DNA from: Rhizophagus irregularis
Lineage: Eukaryota; Glomeromycota; Glomeromycetes; Glomerales; Glomeraceae
NCBI RefSeq assembly: GCF_026210795.1
Contig: NC_089447.1
Span: 2,606,501-2,670,500, forward strand
Reading direction: 5' to 3'
DNA: 64,000 bases
Below the pieces are notes generated by a model, which saw nothing but the letters and a program-made list of their open reading frames with translations, ran no database searches and was not told the DNA's origin. Below are positions 11,921 through 23,924 of the stretch, in pieces. Each line of letters begins with the position of its first letter. The stretch's first letter is position 1. The translations under genes and the position numbers were made by a program.

Positions 11921-12213
11921 TATGACTTTAGTGACAGTAATAATCAAAGCTTTGATGTTCCATTTCCTTCAGTGTTAGAAGATACATCTAAAAGGTAATT
12001 GATCGATTATTTATAATAAAAAATATAACTTACATTTTCCTAATAATTACTTTAGCGATGATCAAATTCTTGATGATTATGATTATGGACCTTTTAAGAT
12101 CATTGATAATTATGATAATGATAATTCAGAGACAGAAAGTGGTACTTCTGAAGAGTATGATGGTTTTGAGGAATTTGAAATAACAGCAGAAAAAGAGAAT
12201 AAAATATGGGACG
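11921..12213 (+). pseudogene. N-terminal fragment of a CACTA (Tnp2) transposase gene
   Basis: Two exon-like pieces end in the same places as the larger CACTA gene at 19689. The first is about 11921-11994, ending DVPFPSVLEDTSKR before GTAATT (the other has HVPVILKDIPKR before GTAATT). The second is 12056-12213, an Asp/Glu-rich segment (SETESGTSEEYDGFEEFE) ending before GTATGT. Nothing like the catalytic part follows, so this is a truncated relative of a plain DNA transposon. Confidence 0.5.
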
Positions 12214-12618
12214 GTATGTTTAATATTATAAATTTAAAATTTTAAACTAGATCATTAATTAACATTTAATTTTTTAGATACATAAAAACGTATACATAAA
12301 TAACATATCGGAGTTTTTTTCATGTAAAAATAGGCTAAGCCACAAATTGATTTATTTATTTATTTATTTATGATAGTAAACGATAGCAATTATAGCAAGT
12401 TTATTTAGCAAATGTTAGAATGCGCAAACAATAAAAGATTGCATATTATTTAGCCTTTTATTCATGTAAAATTACTAAATTACTTATAATGCTAATTTAT
12501 AAATCTGGAGGTTGCAACGCTTTTCGAGTCCATTTTTTATCATTATAATATAAATTCATTCTAATTATAATGCAAAACTATTTGACTGCAAAAAAATTTT
12601 TTTTTCTCTGTTTACTAC

Positions 12619-14657
12619 CTACTCATTACCAACCATCTCGTCAAAATTAACCCCTGAAATATCAAAATATTCCTTAATAATTTCAATTTTAATCCTCTTG
12701 TTTTCCCTATTTCTTTCTTGAGTTTTTAATTCTTCGTCATAACTAATCAGCTTGCCTGTACGGACCAAATTGATCCATATTTCAAAGTTAATTGCCGTCT
12801 TTACTCCACTCTTAAAAAAACATGCGCTTAATTCTTCGAAAGAATCTAAAAGTCGCCAATCAAAATTGGCTACTTCTAGTAACCTGTATATATGTGATGC
12901 TCGCTGAAGCATCAATTCCAAATTCGGTAAAGAAATTAAGGGGTAAAATTGAGCAATTAATATTTTTGCTTGAGATTTTGTCGTCTCTGATTGTTTTCTG
13001 TTTAAGTTTATCTCACAAAAAGCCTGTAATTGTATGTATGACTTAAAAAACCCGACATGAAACCTTAGTTCCTTGCGTCTGGCCATTTCTTTATTTCCTT
13101 GCTCATTTGCTTCTCCCATTACGGATAAAAATATATCCTCCGATAAATCTTTTGCAATCTTCTTGAATTCATCAGATAATTCAGTAAGTGATGAAGTCTT
13201 TTCTTGCACACGAATTGGTAAAATTTTAAAAGAACTGCAACTTTTTTGATTGTCATCAGAAATCAAATTAATACGTTGAGTACCACGAAAAGATTGAAAA
13301 TCTTGTGTTGAATTAATCTTTTCCAAATGACTAATGAGGGCTTCTCTATACTCTTCTTTTTTACTGAAGATTGACCTATCACGTATAGGTGGATTATTTG
13401 GCAATTTACCAATATAACCTAGCAGCTTATGCAAATCTTCCGCCAATCTTATACTTGCCATATCCAATTCTTTGAATTTCTTTAATTCGATAATATTTGC
13501 CTCGAAGCTGAGATCCGAGGCTTGATTATAATCATAATGAGGAAAACTGGCATTAATTGTTATATCATCGGAGTTAACGTGATTTGGCTTTATCACTAAT
13601 GTTTCTGTGGAATCCATAAATCGTATATTATTATTAACCAAGTTCATTGTTACACTTTTAACTCCGGTATTTTTCAATTTGCTCAATGAATATAATAACG
13701 AATCTATTGTGGGACCTCCGATCTTATTAATGGCCAATAATATTTTTTCGTCTAAAGAAAAATATATATATTATTTCAAATTCAAGTTTCAGAGTTTACT
13801 TTCTGTGAATTATACAATACCCGGTTTAGCCCTTTTACGCATCGAGGTATCTAATATAATTTAAAATAACAAAAAGTAAGTATCTCTTTTGTTAATCAAC
13901 AAGGTAAGAAAAAAAATGCGAAAATTTACCAATTTTCGTTCTTTTTTTATCATTTTTTTGGGTTGAACCTTATACATTACAATAAATAGAAAATAATAAA
14001 CATAAATTTAAATATTACTGTTTGCTCTAAATTACTAAGATTATAAGATATAAATTGAAACTTACAAAAATCTTCGTTAGCATCATCAGTATTGGTATCC
14101 AATACTTTTACTTGATCATCTATAAAATATAAATAAGAAAAAAGGAATTTACTTTTTGTAAATAAAATTGTGTTAATTAATAACTATTTAATAAACTTTA
14201 ATATTACTGTTATACCGTGTTCGCACATATATTAAATATAAAATCATATTAATTTTAAAACTAACCTTGACCATGATCCTGTTCTTCATTCCTATCATCA
14301 TTGTCAAATTCATTATTTATATTTGGTTTTTTAGTGCCATTATTACTAAAAGTTTCAGAAACCCCAACCCCGACACTAGGAGAACCAAAAGAACTATCGT
14401 CACTTGTAACACTTGGAGAAATTATTAGGACCAATGGTTCTTGTTTATCTTTAAATATATCCAATTATGAAATATTGATTCAAAATTGAAGTAGATATTA
14501 ATTGATTTATTAGAATTAGATACAAAATAAATAATTAACTTTGCAAACCTGTTGCAGGCTGTTCTGTTTCGGGTTGTTCTCCAGAATCAAAATTATAAGG
14601 TAAAATACTTTTTTGCAGCTGGATAATTGGTATTTTTAATGATCTTAAAGAGTCCAT
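12619..14657 (-). CDS. Uncharacterised 492-aa protein, four exons
   Basis: Exons on the minus strand: 14657-14549, 14448-14266, 14119-14066 and 13751-12619. All junctions are GT..AG and in phase, giving 493 codons with the stop. The protein starts MDSLRSLKIPIIQLQKS. It has a Ser/Asp/Asn-rich low-complexity stretch (SVTSDDSSFGSPSVGVG) and then a mostly helical C-terminal two thirds (ELSDEFKKIAKDLSEDIF; LLEVANFDWRLLDSFEEL). No signal peptide, membrane segment or known catalytic motif is visible. A partial paralogue in convergent orientation lies at 8480-9489, so the family is at least locally duplicated. Function unknown; it looks lineage-specific. Confidence 0.75.
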
Positions 14658-14767
14658 ATTTTAAAATTGCGATAAAGGTGGTAGAAAGAATTCAGTATTT
14701 TTTTAAAAAAAGAAGAGAATTAGAGAAAGAAAAACCAAAAAATGAATTTTTAATTTTTTTTTTGATA

Positions 14768-14884
14768 AATTTATTAATCGTAATATGTAATTCTATTTCA
14801 TGGCTTTTTTGCTGCGACATATTAATCGTAATATGTAATTCGATTTTTTTTTGTTTGGACATATTAATCGTAATATGTAATTTG
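14768..14884. promoter_or_regulatory. Three copies of a palindromic motif upstream of the 492-aa gene
   Basis: The core ATTAATCGTAATATGTAATT occurs three times, about 45-46 bp apart, near 14772, 14820 and 14862. Two copies extend to ACATATTAATCGTAATATGT, an inverted repeat of ACATATTA and TAATATGT around ATCG. They lie about 110-230 bp upstream of the start codon at 14657, a plausible place for a dimeric regulator. A simple tandem duplication of no function is the alternative. Confidence 0.4.
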
Positions 14885-14939
14885 ATATTGAATTACATCT
14901 TTACATCTTTTAATGGAAGCGGTGTATTTATACTTTAAT

Positions 14940-15659
14940 GGCAAAGTGGATTTGATGAACCAAAAATGGAAGTGCACGCGTAAGATTTAATTGTGTTATA
15001 ATAATGATGTTCCACCACCTTAGCGTGACACATTAAACTCTGTGCAACATCCACATTTCTCCCATTCGGTATTTTTTTTTCCGCAAATAAAAAATTTTCT
15101 CACTAAAAAAAAAATGACAATTTTGATGGTAGCAGAATGTAACAGTTAGGATTGACAAAAAATTTTTTTTTCTCGTGTGAAAATAATTATTAGATATATA
15201 ATAAATAAATAAAAAAAAATAATAGGTGGGTTATTAAACTTGCGCAATGTGCAATGCGATCATAAATTGAATCATTACGTTAGACGTTTTCGTCTTACGA
15301 ACCGGGAGACCTAAAAAAATCTTCAGGTAAAGAAAATTTATCATTCAGTTACACGTTGATTTTTTTATTAAGATTTATTTGAAATATATATATATATATT
15401 TGCCGATTGACTTTAATATCACAACAGTGTTCGTACAGTATAACATATAATGTATAACGTCAGGTTAGGTCTGCATCATTTTCGTTTACATTCATTTATA
15501 TCTTTCTTTTTTTCATTCTGTCTTTTGGCTCTTTAGTCATTTTATTCGCTGTCTTTTGGCTCTTTAGTCATTTTATTCGCAATACCTGTAATTTTATTGC
15601 ACTTTGTATTGTCACTACTCTTTGTGCTAGATTTTATCCTTCATTCTTAAAACTAGTTT
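14940..15659. other. Intergenic DNA with a 31-bp tandem duplication
   Basis: No gene seen. A 31-bp unit containing TCTTTTGGCTCTTTAGTCAT is perfectly duplicated in tandem at 15519-15549 and 15550-15580. Confidence 0.5.
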
Positions 15660-15689
15660 ACCAAGCACGTCAATATTTACAACTTACAA

Positions 15690-16330
15690 CAACGTTTCCC
15701 CTTTTCCCTCGTCCCTGTCCCCTTCTTTGTCTTCTTTCTTGGCCTTCTTCATCCCTTTCCTCCCCTTCTAAACGAGTAATCCTAATAAAATAAAAGTGAA
15801 AAATTATATTAATTTAAGGAAACTTATTAGCAAAAAAGTTGATTACTTACTTCCTCTCTGCCTTCTTTAATTCATTATGTACCTGCAGCAATTCTCTCTG
15901 GTCATCTCTGTAAAGCCCGATCCATACCATTCACTTGCTCTTGAAGTTCCTGCACCTTTTTTTCCAATTCCTTTATGTAATCTAATGGGGGAAAAAAAAT
16001 TGGTTAACTTGATCTATGCGCAGCTCGACCAAGCGGGTTTCTCCATCTTAGGTTGACACCGATACCGCTTAGATGTCCACAGATTCGTTTTAGAACAGAC
16101 GTCCACAAGTCACCTTTAGAACAATCCAAAGACGTCCACAGGATCATTTCAGGACAAACGTCCACAAGCCCTCTTTAGAACAATCTAAGCCCCCAGGATA
16201 TCATAGAGAGGAACCCACCTGCAACTACCTGACGAGCACTTCCTCTCTTGCTCTTAATGCGAGCAATTCATTTTTCCTTCGAACGTTGAGAGCGGTGTCT
16301 GACCATCGTGAATCTATTATATAAATTAAA
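15690..16330 (-). CDS. Doubtful coiled-coil gene or gene remnant
   Basis: Three exon-like blocks on the minus strand have plausible splice borders. About 16318-16230 gives SDTALNVRRKNELLALRARE, then a GTAGTT donor. About 15983-15853 gives DYIKELEKKVQELQEQV, a heptad coiled coil. About 15785-15690 gives a highly charged GEERDEEGQERRQ tail. The frame of the middle block meets a TGA after MDRALQR, and I could not build a full open chain or a start. DYIKEL followed by a zipper recalls the second helix of bHLH-zipper proteins, but the basic region does not convince. It may be a pseudogene. Confidence 0.3.
16070..16189. repeat. Four GTCCACA half-units in a tandem array
   Basis: GTCCACA occurs at about 16074, 16098, 16134 and 16161, each followed by a TTTAGAACA- or TTTCAGGACA-like tail. 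The array is two copies of a roughly 62-bp unit, each made of two related halves. It would lie in an intron of the doubtful coiled-coil gene. Confidence 0.55.
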
Positions 16331-17826
16331 AGTTATTCCTATCATTAAAACTATCTCGGCAGGCTAAAACCTTCCAAGCAGACCACAGTTTTAGACGTTA
16401 CGAAAACTTAAAATAATTTTTACGTAATTGGATTGTATATATAGGAAAAAATGCGTGAGAAAATACATGTTTCAAAAAGAAGGATTTTAGCAAATACACG
16501 AGAACGATAAGATCTGATGAATTTTTTGTGAAATGGGAAAAATGGGGACAAAGAAAAGTACAAAATTAATTACAAACAACGTGCTAGAAACTTTAATCGG
16601 AATAGTACAGTATGTCGATCTGGTTGTTAACTGAAAGTAAAATTTACTTTTTGTCAGTATTCGTATTTTATTTTATAAATTATACAAATATTAAATAAAT
16701 GAGCTATTAGTAATTACGTAAAAGTAGCAGATCTTGTTTGACAAACTCCTTTTCTCGTGAAAAAATGATTTTTTTTCTCACAAAACTTGTTTTGTATGGA
16801 AGATATATCATTTTTATTTCATATGGGAACATATCATTTTTTTCTCCCATCAAAAAAAAAAATTTTTCACGTAGTTCTTTGGGGAACAGAATAGTTGGGA
16901 GAACTGAATTATAATAACATATAATTTATTAACAAAATTATTCATTTTCTATACATTTGCAATTATTTTCTAATTTATTTTCTATTTCTATTATTTTGGT
17001 TTAACTTTTGTTGATATAATTCAACGGCAAATGTTTTTTGCCGTTTTAATTGTGTAATTTCTAAATAAATGTTAGTAATTGATATATATTATTTATACAA
17101 TAATAATTTATAATTACCTTTATCTTTATTTTCAATTGTTTCGTTTAAAGAGTTGACCTAAACCAATTTTTTAATTAGAAACCAGATAACAACCGAATAC
17201 AATTATATACTCCATCTTTTATTAAACCCTCCAAAAAAAAATAAAAAAATAAAAAATAGAAGAAAAAAAATAAAAAAAGCTATCTAAAAGATCTGAAAAA
17301 CTACGGGCGAACCTAGTAACCACTCTAGGCGGTTCTCAAGTGTTCACTCACCTTATCTCTTTTTCTTTTATTATTCGAAAAGGATTTATTTTTTCGTTCT
17401 TGTAATTTATTTTGACTTCTTTTGTGAACCATCTTCATTTGTAAGTTATCATAATTGAAGGGAAAGGTATTTATAAGATTTAAGCGATTTTTTAGAACAA
17501 AAAAGATTAAATGTGTAAAATTTCTTATCAAAGTAATTTATAGTGTGTAGATTATTTATTAATGATTAGAACAATTAAACATTGCGTAATGAGGCGTGGA
17601 CAAATTATGCGTTACACAATTCAAATTATTTATGCGGAGGTAATCTAAACGTCTTCAAATTTTTAATTTAATTCGAATGAAATGCCGAATACTGATATAG
17701 TGTATGAGAAGATGAATTAACCAATAGTTTATCATAACAAGATTTATTAAACTAATTAAGTCAAAACTATGTATGATTCGTTTTATACAAGAACGAAGAA
17801 ATTGTCATCTCCGAGATCAAGTTTAT
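16331..17826. other. Intergenic DNA, no supported gene
   Basis: AT-rich. A minus-strand frame at 17325-17531 has a basic patch (FSNNKRKRDK) followed by a GTGAGT-like donor and could be an orphan exon, but no partner exon was found. It is left uncalled. Confidence 0.4.
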
Positions 17827-18774
17827 TTATTTACTTGATTTTGCTTTTCTTCCTCTTTTTTTGGGGACATTATTTTGATTTTCTTTGTCATTTACACGTT
17901 GTTTCCGGACCCTTTTTGGAGGATCACTTTGAACTTTTTCATTAGTACGTGGTTCTGGTGGCCGGACCTGAACTTGTTCATCAGTACGTGGTTCTGGAGG
18001 CCGGATCTGAACTTGTTCATCAGAAGGCTCAACTGGAGGCCAGATCTGAACTTGTTCATCAGAAGGCTCAACTGGAGAAGGAGGATCTTGTTGTGCTTGA
18101 GGAGATGGTGGAGGACGGTCCTGTAATGCTGGAGAATTTTGTGGTGGAACTCTTAAATTATTTTCTAATTCATTTTTTTTTTTTCAGATAATAGCCTATT
18201 ATAAATAAAATGAAATAATTAATTTCTACTATAAACCAACTAGGTATAAATAAAGTTATTATTAACTTACGTTTATTTTGTATAGTACTAACAAGCATCT
18301 CCTTTACAGCCCAATCGGCTGCGATTATAGGGAAGTCAGGAGCCTTTTTTTTAAACTATAATATAATAATTTTTAGTATACTTCAAAAAAAAAAGAAATG
18401 ACGAAAATTAAAATTTAATATTTGCAGAACGAACTATTTGTGCAGTTATTGTATGCTTTTGACTCCTATAATCGGCGGTAAAATCTACATTCTTTTCGTA
18501 GAGACATTCTCGCATTATCTTTTATTACAAAAATTTACTATTAAAAAACAATTTTTATCTTTTATTAAAAATTAATAAATAGTTACCAAATAAGCAAGCC
18601 AGCGTTGCTTTTCATTTTTTAATCCTAACGCATCTTGTAAATTATATTTAGACGTAGGCTTATATATGGGCCTGAGCTATAATATAGTAATAAAGTAAGA
18701 ATTTTTGATTATAGATTATTAAAAATATTTTTATATTTTTACTTTTATACCTCAGTTTCGGGTGTTTGTTCCAT
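17827..18774 (-). CDS. Proline-rich repeat protein with C-terminal AT-hook, five exons
   Basis: Exons: 18774-18751 (MEQTPETE), 18676-18587 (LRPIYKPTSKYNLQDALGL), about 18519-18440 (MRECLYEKNVDFTADYRSQ), about 18355-18270 (FKKKAPDFPIIAADWAVKEM) and about 18165-17827. The last exon carries imperfect proline-rich repeats of 14-16 residues (PPVEPSDEQVQI; PPEPRTDEQVQV). It ends NVPKKRGRKAKSSK, where KKRGRKAK looks like an AT-hook that binds the minor groove of AT-rich DNA. The donor after exon 3 is weak (GTTCGT), so that border is uncertain. No known enzyme domain is visible. A nuclear DNA-binding role is inferred only from the AT-hook and basic C-terminus. Confidence 0.6.
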
Positions 18775-19380
18775 TTTTTTTAAATTTTTTTAAAAAAATG
18801 CGTAAAGAAATGAAGAATCACTAAAGATAGCATGTATTTATACTTTATACTTAAACGTGACGCGACTGACGCGTTGTTTATTTTTATTTTTTATTGATCG
18901 CGAAATACCATTTATAGTTGTTCGACACCATTTTCTGATTTTCTATCCTGATGGTCTAACAAAGTGCCTCTCCAAAAACTGACTCATTACCCCTGTGAAT
19001 AATATATTACGACTCGTTTATGCATCGAAAGCCCAGCTCGAGGACACTAAGGAGACCAGTATCAAACATGTCTAATAACCGATATAACTTTATTTTAGGT
19101 TCTGACTGATTGAGAGCCTTGCGAACAATTGGTGAGAGGGAGTTTATACCTTTAAATATAACTTTTGCATTTCACTGTAGTGTTGGTGTCGTAAAGAAAA
19201 AAAATATCATGAAAATTATATTATGAAATTATTAATGAAAGATTATTACAAGTATTAGGACTACATTCTTGTCAGTATTAACACGGTTAAATTAACTTCA
19301 TTGATAATAATACATAAAATATAATGATTCAATTTATCAGTCATCAGTACGAGCGTTGCTCATAACACAATCTCTTAATA
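18775..19380. other. Intergenic DNA
   Basis: No gene. CACTGTAGTGTTGG at about 19175 resembles a CACTA-type 5' end, but I found no matching 3' end, so it is not called as the element border. Confidence 0.4.
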
Positions 19381-19520
19381 CAATTAGTATGGCTTTATAT
19401 GAACCGTTCGTCATAATAGGCTTTGAACAATTATTATGGCTTTTATATGAACCGTTGCTTTCATAATAGGCTTTGAACAATTAGTATGGCTTTGTGTGAA
19501 CCATTGCTCATAATACAATC
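19381..19520. repeat. Tandem repeat of about 57 bp, 2.5 copies
   Basis: CAATTAGTATGGCTTTATAT, then GAACCGTT...CATAATAGGCTTTGAA, recurs at about 19381, 19432 and 19480. It lies 170-300 bp upstream of the CACTA transposase start. Subterminal repeats that bind transposase are typical of CACTA elements, so it probably belongs to that element. Confidence 0.6.
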
Positions 19521-19688
19521 AGTATAATTATTACGAATATTGTCATTATTATATCATCTCTAATAACGATACACAATCTTGTAACACAACCTCTAACTTT
19601 AATGCGTAAATTTAATACAATCATGTAATACAAACTATGTGATTGTTTATAAAAATAGATCGTTACATAAATTCTATCACGTTTCAAA

Positions 19689-22600
19689 ATGCCATTTCTT
19701 TGTTCTTGTCGTATTTGTAAAATAAATTCTAAAGATGGTAACGGAAAGTGGTTGTCTACTAGAAAAACTTTTAAAAAACATCAAAAAAGAGAAAAAGCAA
19801 ATATTGAAAAAATTAATGAATCTGAAGCAGAAAGCGGATCAGAAACAAAAAGCGATAGTGAATCAATTTCAAGTTGTAACGCAGCTGAAAAAAGAAAGTT
19901 CGAAGACGATGAATCGGATAAATCAGATACAAGTTCAGAAAGCAATATTTCAAATAACGATCATGTTCCTGTAATTTTAAAAGACATACCAAAAAGGTAA
20001 TTAATTAATTGTTTTATAAAAAAAAGTAAATTTTACTTTTATTAAACATTATTGTTATAATAATACTTTAATAATCATCAAAATCATGTTAATTGCAGAT
20101 CAGAAGATTATGATGATGACGATAGCGATGAGCCATTTCTTGACAACGAAGATTATAATAATGGTAATCCAATTCCTAATAACGAAGATTACGATAAGAA
20201 TAGTGATAGGCAAAGTCTTGATAATAAAGATTGTGATGAAGAAGATGATAAAGGAGACATAGAAACTGAAAGTGATTGTTCACAAACAAGTGCATATATT
20301 TCTGAAGAGAATGATGAATTAACAGATGATGATAAAGAATTTGAGGAATCTGAAATGACAAACATAAACGATGGTACAGTTAATACTATGTTTATTGATT
20401 TTAATTTTGATAGAATAATAATATTTATTTATTTTAGATGAATTGATTCAAGGTTTACGTCTTTTACATACAAAAGTACTCCATTCAATATCTGACATCG
20501 CATTCAACAAAATACTTGATAATGTTAATTCTAATTTAACAATCTATAAGTTGAAAAAAAAAATCAATAGCATAGTTCCTTTTGAACCTCATAGATACGA
20601 TACTTGCAAAAACAGTTGTATTGCATTTACATCATCATATGAAAATTTAGCCAGTTGCCCTATTTGTGGTGAAAACAGATTTGATGATAATGGCAAACCT
20701 GTAAATACAACATTTTTTTTTTCGGTAAAAGAACGCCTAATAATTCAATACAAGAATAAAGAAAGAGCCGAAGAATTACAATATAGAAGTAATTATTCCC
20801 AAAACAAAGGAGAGGAGGAAATATATGCTGATATCTTTGATGGATTGTGAGTATAATTTAATTACTAAAGTAAATTTTTTTTTAAAAAAAAGGCCATTAA
20901 AATATGTTTCTTTCAATAGGTTATATAAGGATTTATTACAAAGGGGTTTTTTAAAGATGAACGGAATATTGCACTATCTGGGACATGTGATGGATATCAG
21001 ATCTTTGAACAACGAACCGATGATTGTTGGGTCATCTTATTAATAAATAATAATCTTCATCCTTCTATTCGTGTAAAAAAAGAAAATCTACTGGTAACAA
21101 TGATAATACCAGGTCCCCGTTCGCCAAAGAATTTTAATTCTTTTTTATCGCCCTCTTATAAAAGAATTACAAGAACTTGAAGGTATAGCTAATTTTAATA
21201 TCTAATAAAAATGTATTTTTTCTATAATTGAAATTTTATTTTGTTAAATATTATAGAAGGAGTTCAATGTATAGATGGACGAACAAATGAACCTTTTATT
21301 TTACGCGCACATTTATTAACATGGACGGGGGATGTTCCAGCGTTAAGCAAAAGCTTAAACCTCTCTGGACACAATTCGTATAAAGGTTGTCGTTTTTGTA
21401 TGATAAAAGGGACTTGTCACCCATCAAATAAACACATATACTATCCATCATCTGCTTTTTGCAATATAAGAAATCATGATGACACGATCAATATGGAAAA
21501 ATTAATTGAAGAAGAAACGAATAAAGATCGAAAAGATGAAATGATCAGAGAAACAGGTATGATTTTCTTGAGAAAAAAAGTAAAAGTATACTTACATCTC
21601 TGTATTAATTATTATTACTTTACTATACAGGAATTAAAGGGTCCAGTGAATTGTTAAAATTACAAACATTATTATTTCCATGGTCTTTCCCAACAGATAT
21701 AATGCATTTATTCTTCGAGAATGTGGCACCGTCAATGTATGCACATTGGAGTGGAAAATTTTTTTATAACAATCTATTATTGTCTAGTGATTATGAGTTA
21801 TCAAAATCACAGTGGGAAAGTATTGGCATACAAATGGAAAAAGTAAAAAAAGATATGCCTATTGAAATTGGTCGCCCTCCACGTGACATATTTAAATATC
21901 ATAATGGTTACAAAGCGGTAGAATGGAGAAATTGGATAATTTTATTTTCATTACCATTACTAAAGGTGTATCTGGATAAAAGGTATTTTAATAAAAAGTA
22001 AAAAGTTAAATTAATACATTTTTAAATTTTTTTAACTAATCAAAAAGTAAATTTTACTTTTCGTTACATAATAGGCATCTTCAAGGATGGGCAAACTTTG
22101 TGAAGTCTGTAAAGCTTTGTTTAGAACCTGAAATATCTGAAGAACAAATTGATGATGTACAAATTTTGCTTAAAAAATTTTCAGATTATTATGAAAGGTA
22201 ATGATTTCTGTCTTATAATTTATAATTGTATAATAATTAAAATAATGATTAATTATTTTAGAGAGTATTATCAGAACAATGGCCAACGTTTAGCAGCATG
22301 TAAGATAAGTTTCCATTACCTCTTACATGTAGCAGATTCTATTAAATATTGTGGCCCTAGTTGGACCCATTGGCAGTTTCCTATGGAAAGGGTGTAACGG
22401 TATATTACAACCACTCATTAAATCAAAGATCAAGCCATATAGCAACCTTGCAAATATGCTTACTTTGTTACAGCAATTTTATATGTTACCATTTTTTTCT
22501 ATCTCAAAAGCTATTTTCAAAGAAAACCCGCTAAAACAATGGAGTAAGGAACGGGTCTTTAGTACTGAAGGGTATGAAGAAGAATTTTATTTCCCTTCTA

Positions 22601-23393
22601 CTCAATATTCTCTGCTGCCAAGAACACAAACATCTGATTAAATTTTACGAAGGATCAAGCAATATAAATCGTAATGATTTAGAAATGGTAATATAAAGCT
22701 TTATTTTATTTAATTTTAAATTCATCATTACAATAACAAAATAATTTCGTTTTTTAGGAGGTTAATAATTATGGTGTAAGATATGGAAGATTAAGAACTT
22801 CAGATGGACAATATATTAGTAGCTGTTGTATAAAAAGAAATAATAAAATTGCAAGAAATAATTATTGTGCTCAGGTAAAATTTATAATCTTTGATTACTA
22901 TCATTGCTATTTTTTTATTTTTTTGATATAATTTTAATATTGATTTTATATTTTATTTATAAATATTTTTAGATAAGACGCACAATAGATAAACTTGCCT
23001 ACAGACCCAATGCGCCTCCTCAACTCGTTATTGTAGATATATATGGAATCGTAAATTATTATCTTGTCCTTACGAATTCAACCATCGTTTACTATCTTAT
23101 TGTACGTACAATTAACATCAAAAATTGTAGATATATATGGAATCGTAAATTATTATCTTGTCATGAATTGAACCAATCGAGGGTTTACATGTTAGCTTTA
23201 TGTACAATTAACATCAAAAATTGTAGAAGATGAATATGGATGTAAACATTTTACTCAATTCAGATCAAAAGAATTTATCGATGTAAGATGTTTAGATCAT
23301 TGTATAGGTTTTGCTAAAATAGATAATAGATATTATATAATTGATAAAGAAAATGCATTTGATGACTCTAATTGGGAAAATATTGGGCATTGA
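19689..23393 (+). pseudogene. CACTA (EnSpm) Tnp2-type transposase gene, decayed
   Basis: Exons are recognisable from 19689-19996 (PFLCSCRICK...), 20099-20373 (acidic), 20438 onward, and the last ending SNWENIGH with a TGA at 23391. The protein pattern is that of Tnp2 proteins of CACTA elements: SYENLASCPICGENRF, SGTCDGYQIFEQRTDDCWV, LTWTGDVPALSKSLNLSGHN, SYKGCRFCMIKG, FPTDIMHLFFENVAP, then a DUF4218-like region (PSWTHWQFPMER, ILQPLIKSKIKPYSNLANML). It is broken. A base is missing in the T run near 20948, and a shift occurs near 21150 (LSPSYKR for LSPLIKE). Another shift lies at 22392-22396 (PMERV-stop) and one near 22600. A 104-bp tandem duplication at about 23025-23235 adds further damage. 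Confidence 0.8.
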
Positions 23394-23477
23394 TTTCTTG
23401 CAGCAGTTCGCACTTATAATAAAACTTTTTATGTTCTAGTAAAAAACCTGATAATTAAGAATATTTGTTGTATATTG

Positions 23478-23560
23478 ATTAATTTCTAAAAATAGCTAAA
23501 CACGAATAAGATTATCCCATTAACTTTATTTGTATCTAAAAATAGTTAAACACGGATAAG
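23478..23560. repeat. Two copies of a subterminal-type repeat
   Basis: CTAAAAATAG-TAAACACG-ATAAG occurs at about 23488 and 23536, just 3' of the CACTA gene. It may be part of the element's 3' subterminal region. Confidence 0.4.
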
Positions 23561-23924
23561 CGATGATGAAATAGATGAAATACCTATTATAAGCAAAACA
23601 TTTCACTGTTTTTTTATTTTACTTTTCTCTTTTCTGATAAAATATTGGTAATAAGTCTATGTTATTCTGGTAATAAGTCTATATTATTTATAAACTTACT
23701 GACGAAAAATATTTTACCAGGAATAAAGGATACAAGATACAAAACCTTGAATTTCTGGAATTAGAAAGTTTTAATTAACCCTACTTTTAGAAGAGAAGCT
23801 GACTATATTACAGGGAGAGACGGTATGAATACATAAATTTTCCACCACAATATCAATTATCCAATAGTTAGTTACTGTCGAAATTAATATTAACTGATTC
23901 TTTTATTTTTTCTATTTTAATGTA

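Noticed and set aside
14768-14884. Possible CRISPR-like spacing of three short repeats
   Set aside because: Only three copies, AT-rich and imperfect, in eukaryotic DNA; a promoter repeat or tandem duplication is far more likely.
17875-18191. Two plus-strand frames with repeats (LFISTWFWRPDLN and similar)
   Set aside because: They are antisense to the repeat exon of the proline-rich AT-hook gene, whose minus-strand reading splices coherently.
19174-19190. CACTGTAGTG as the left border of the CACTA element
   Set aside because: No matching inverted end was found downstream to 25600, so the border is not supported.
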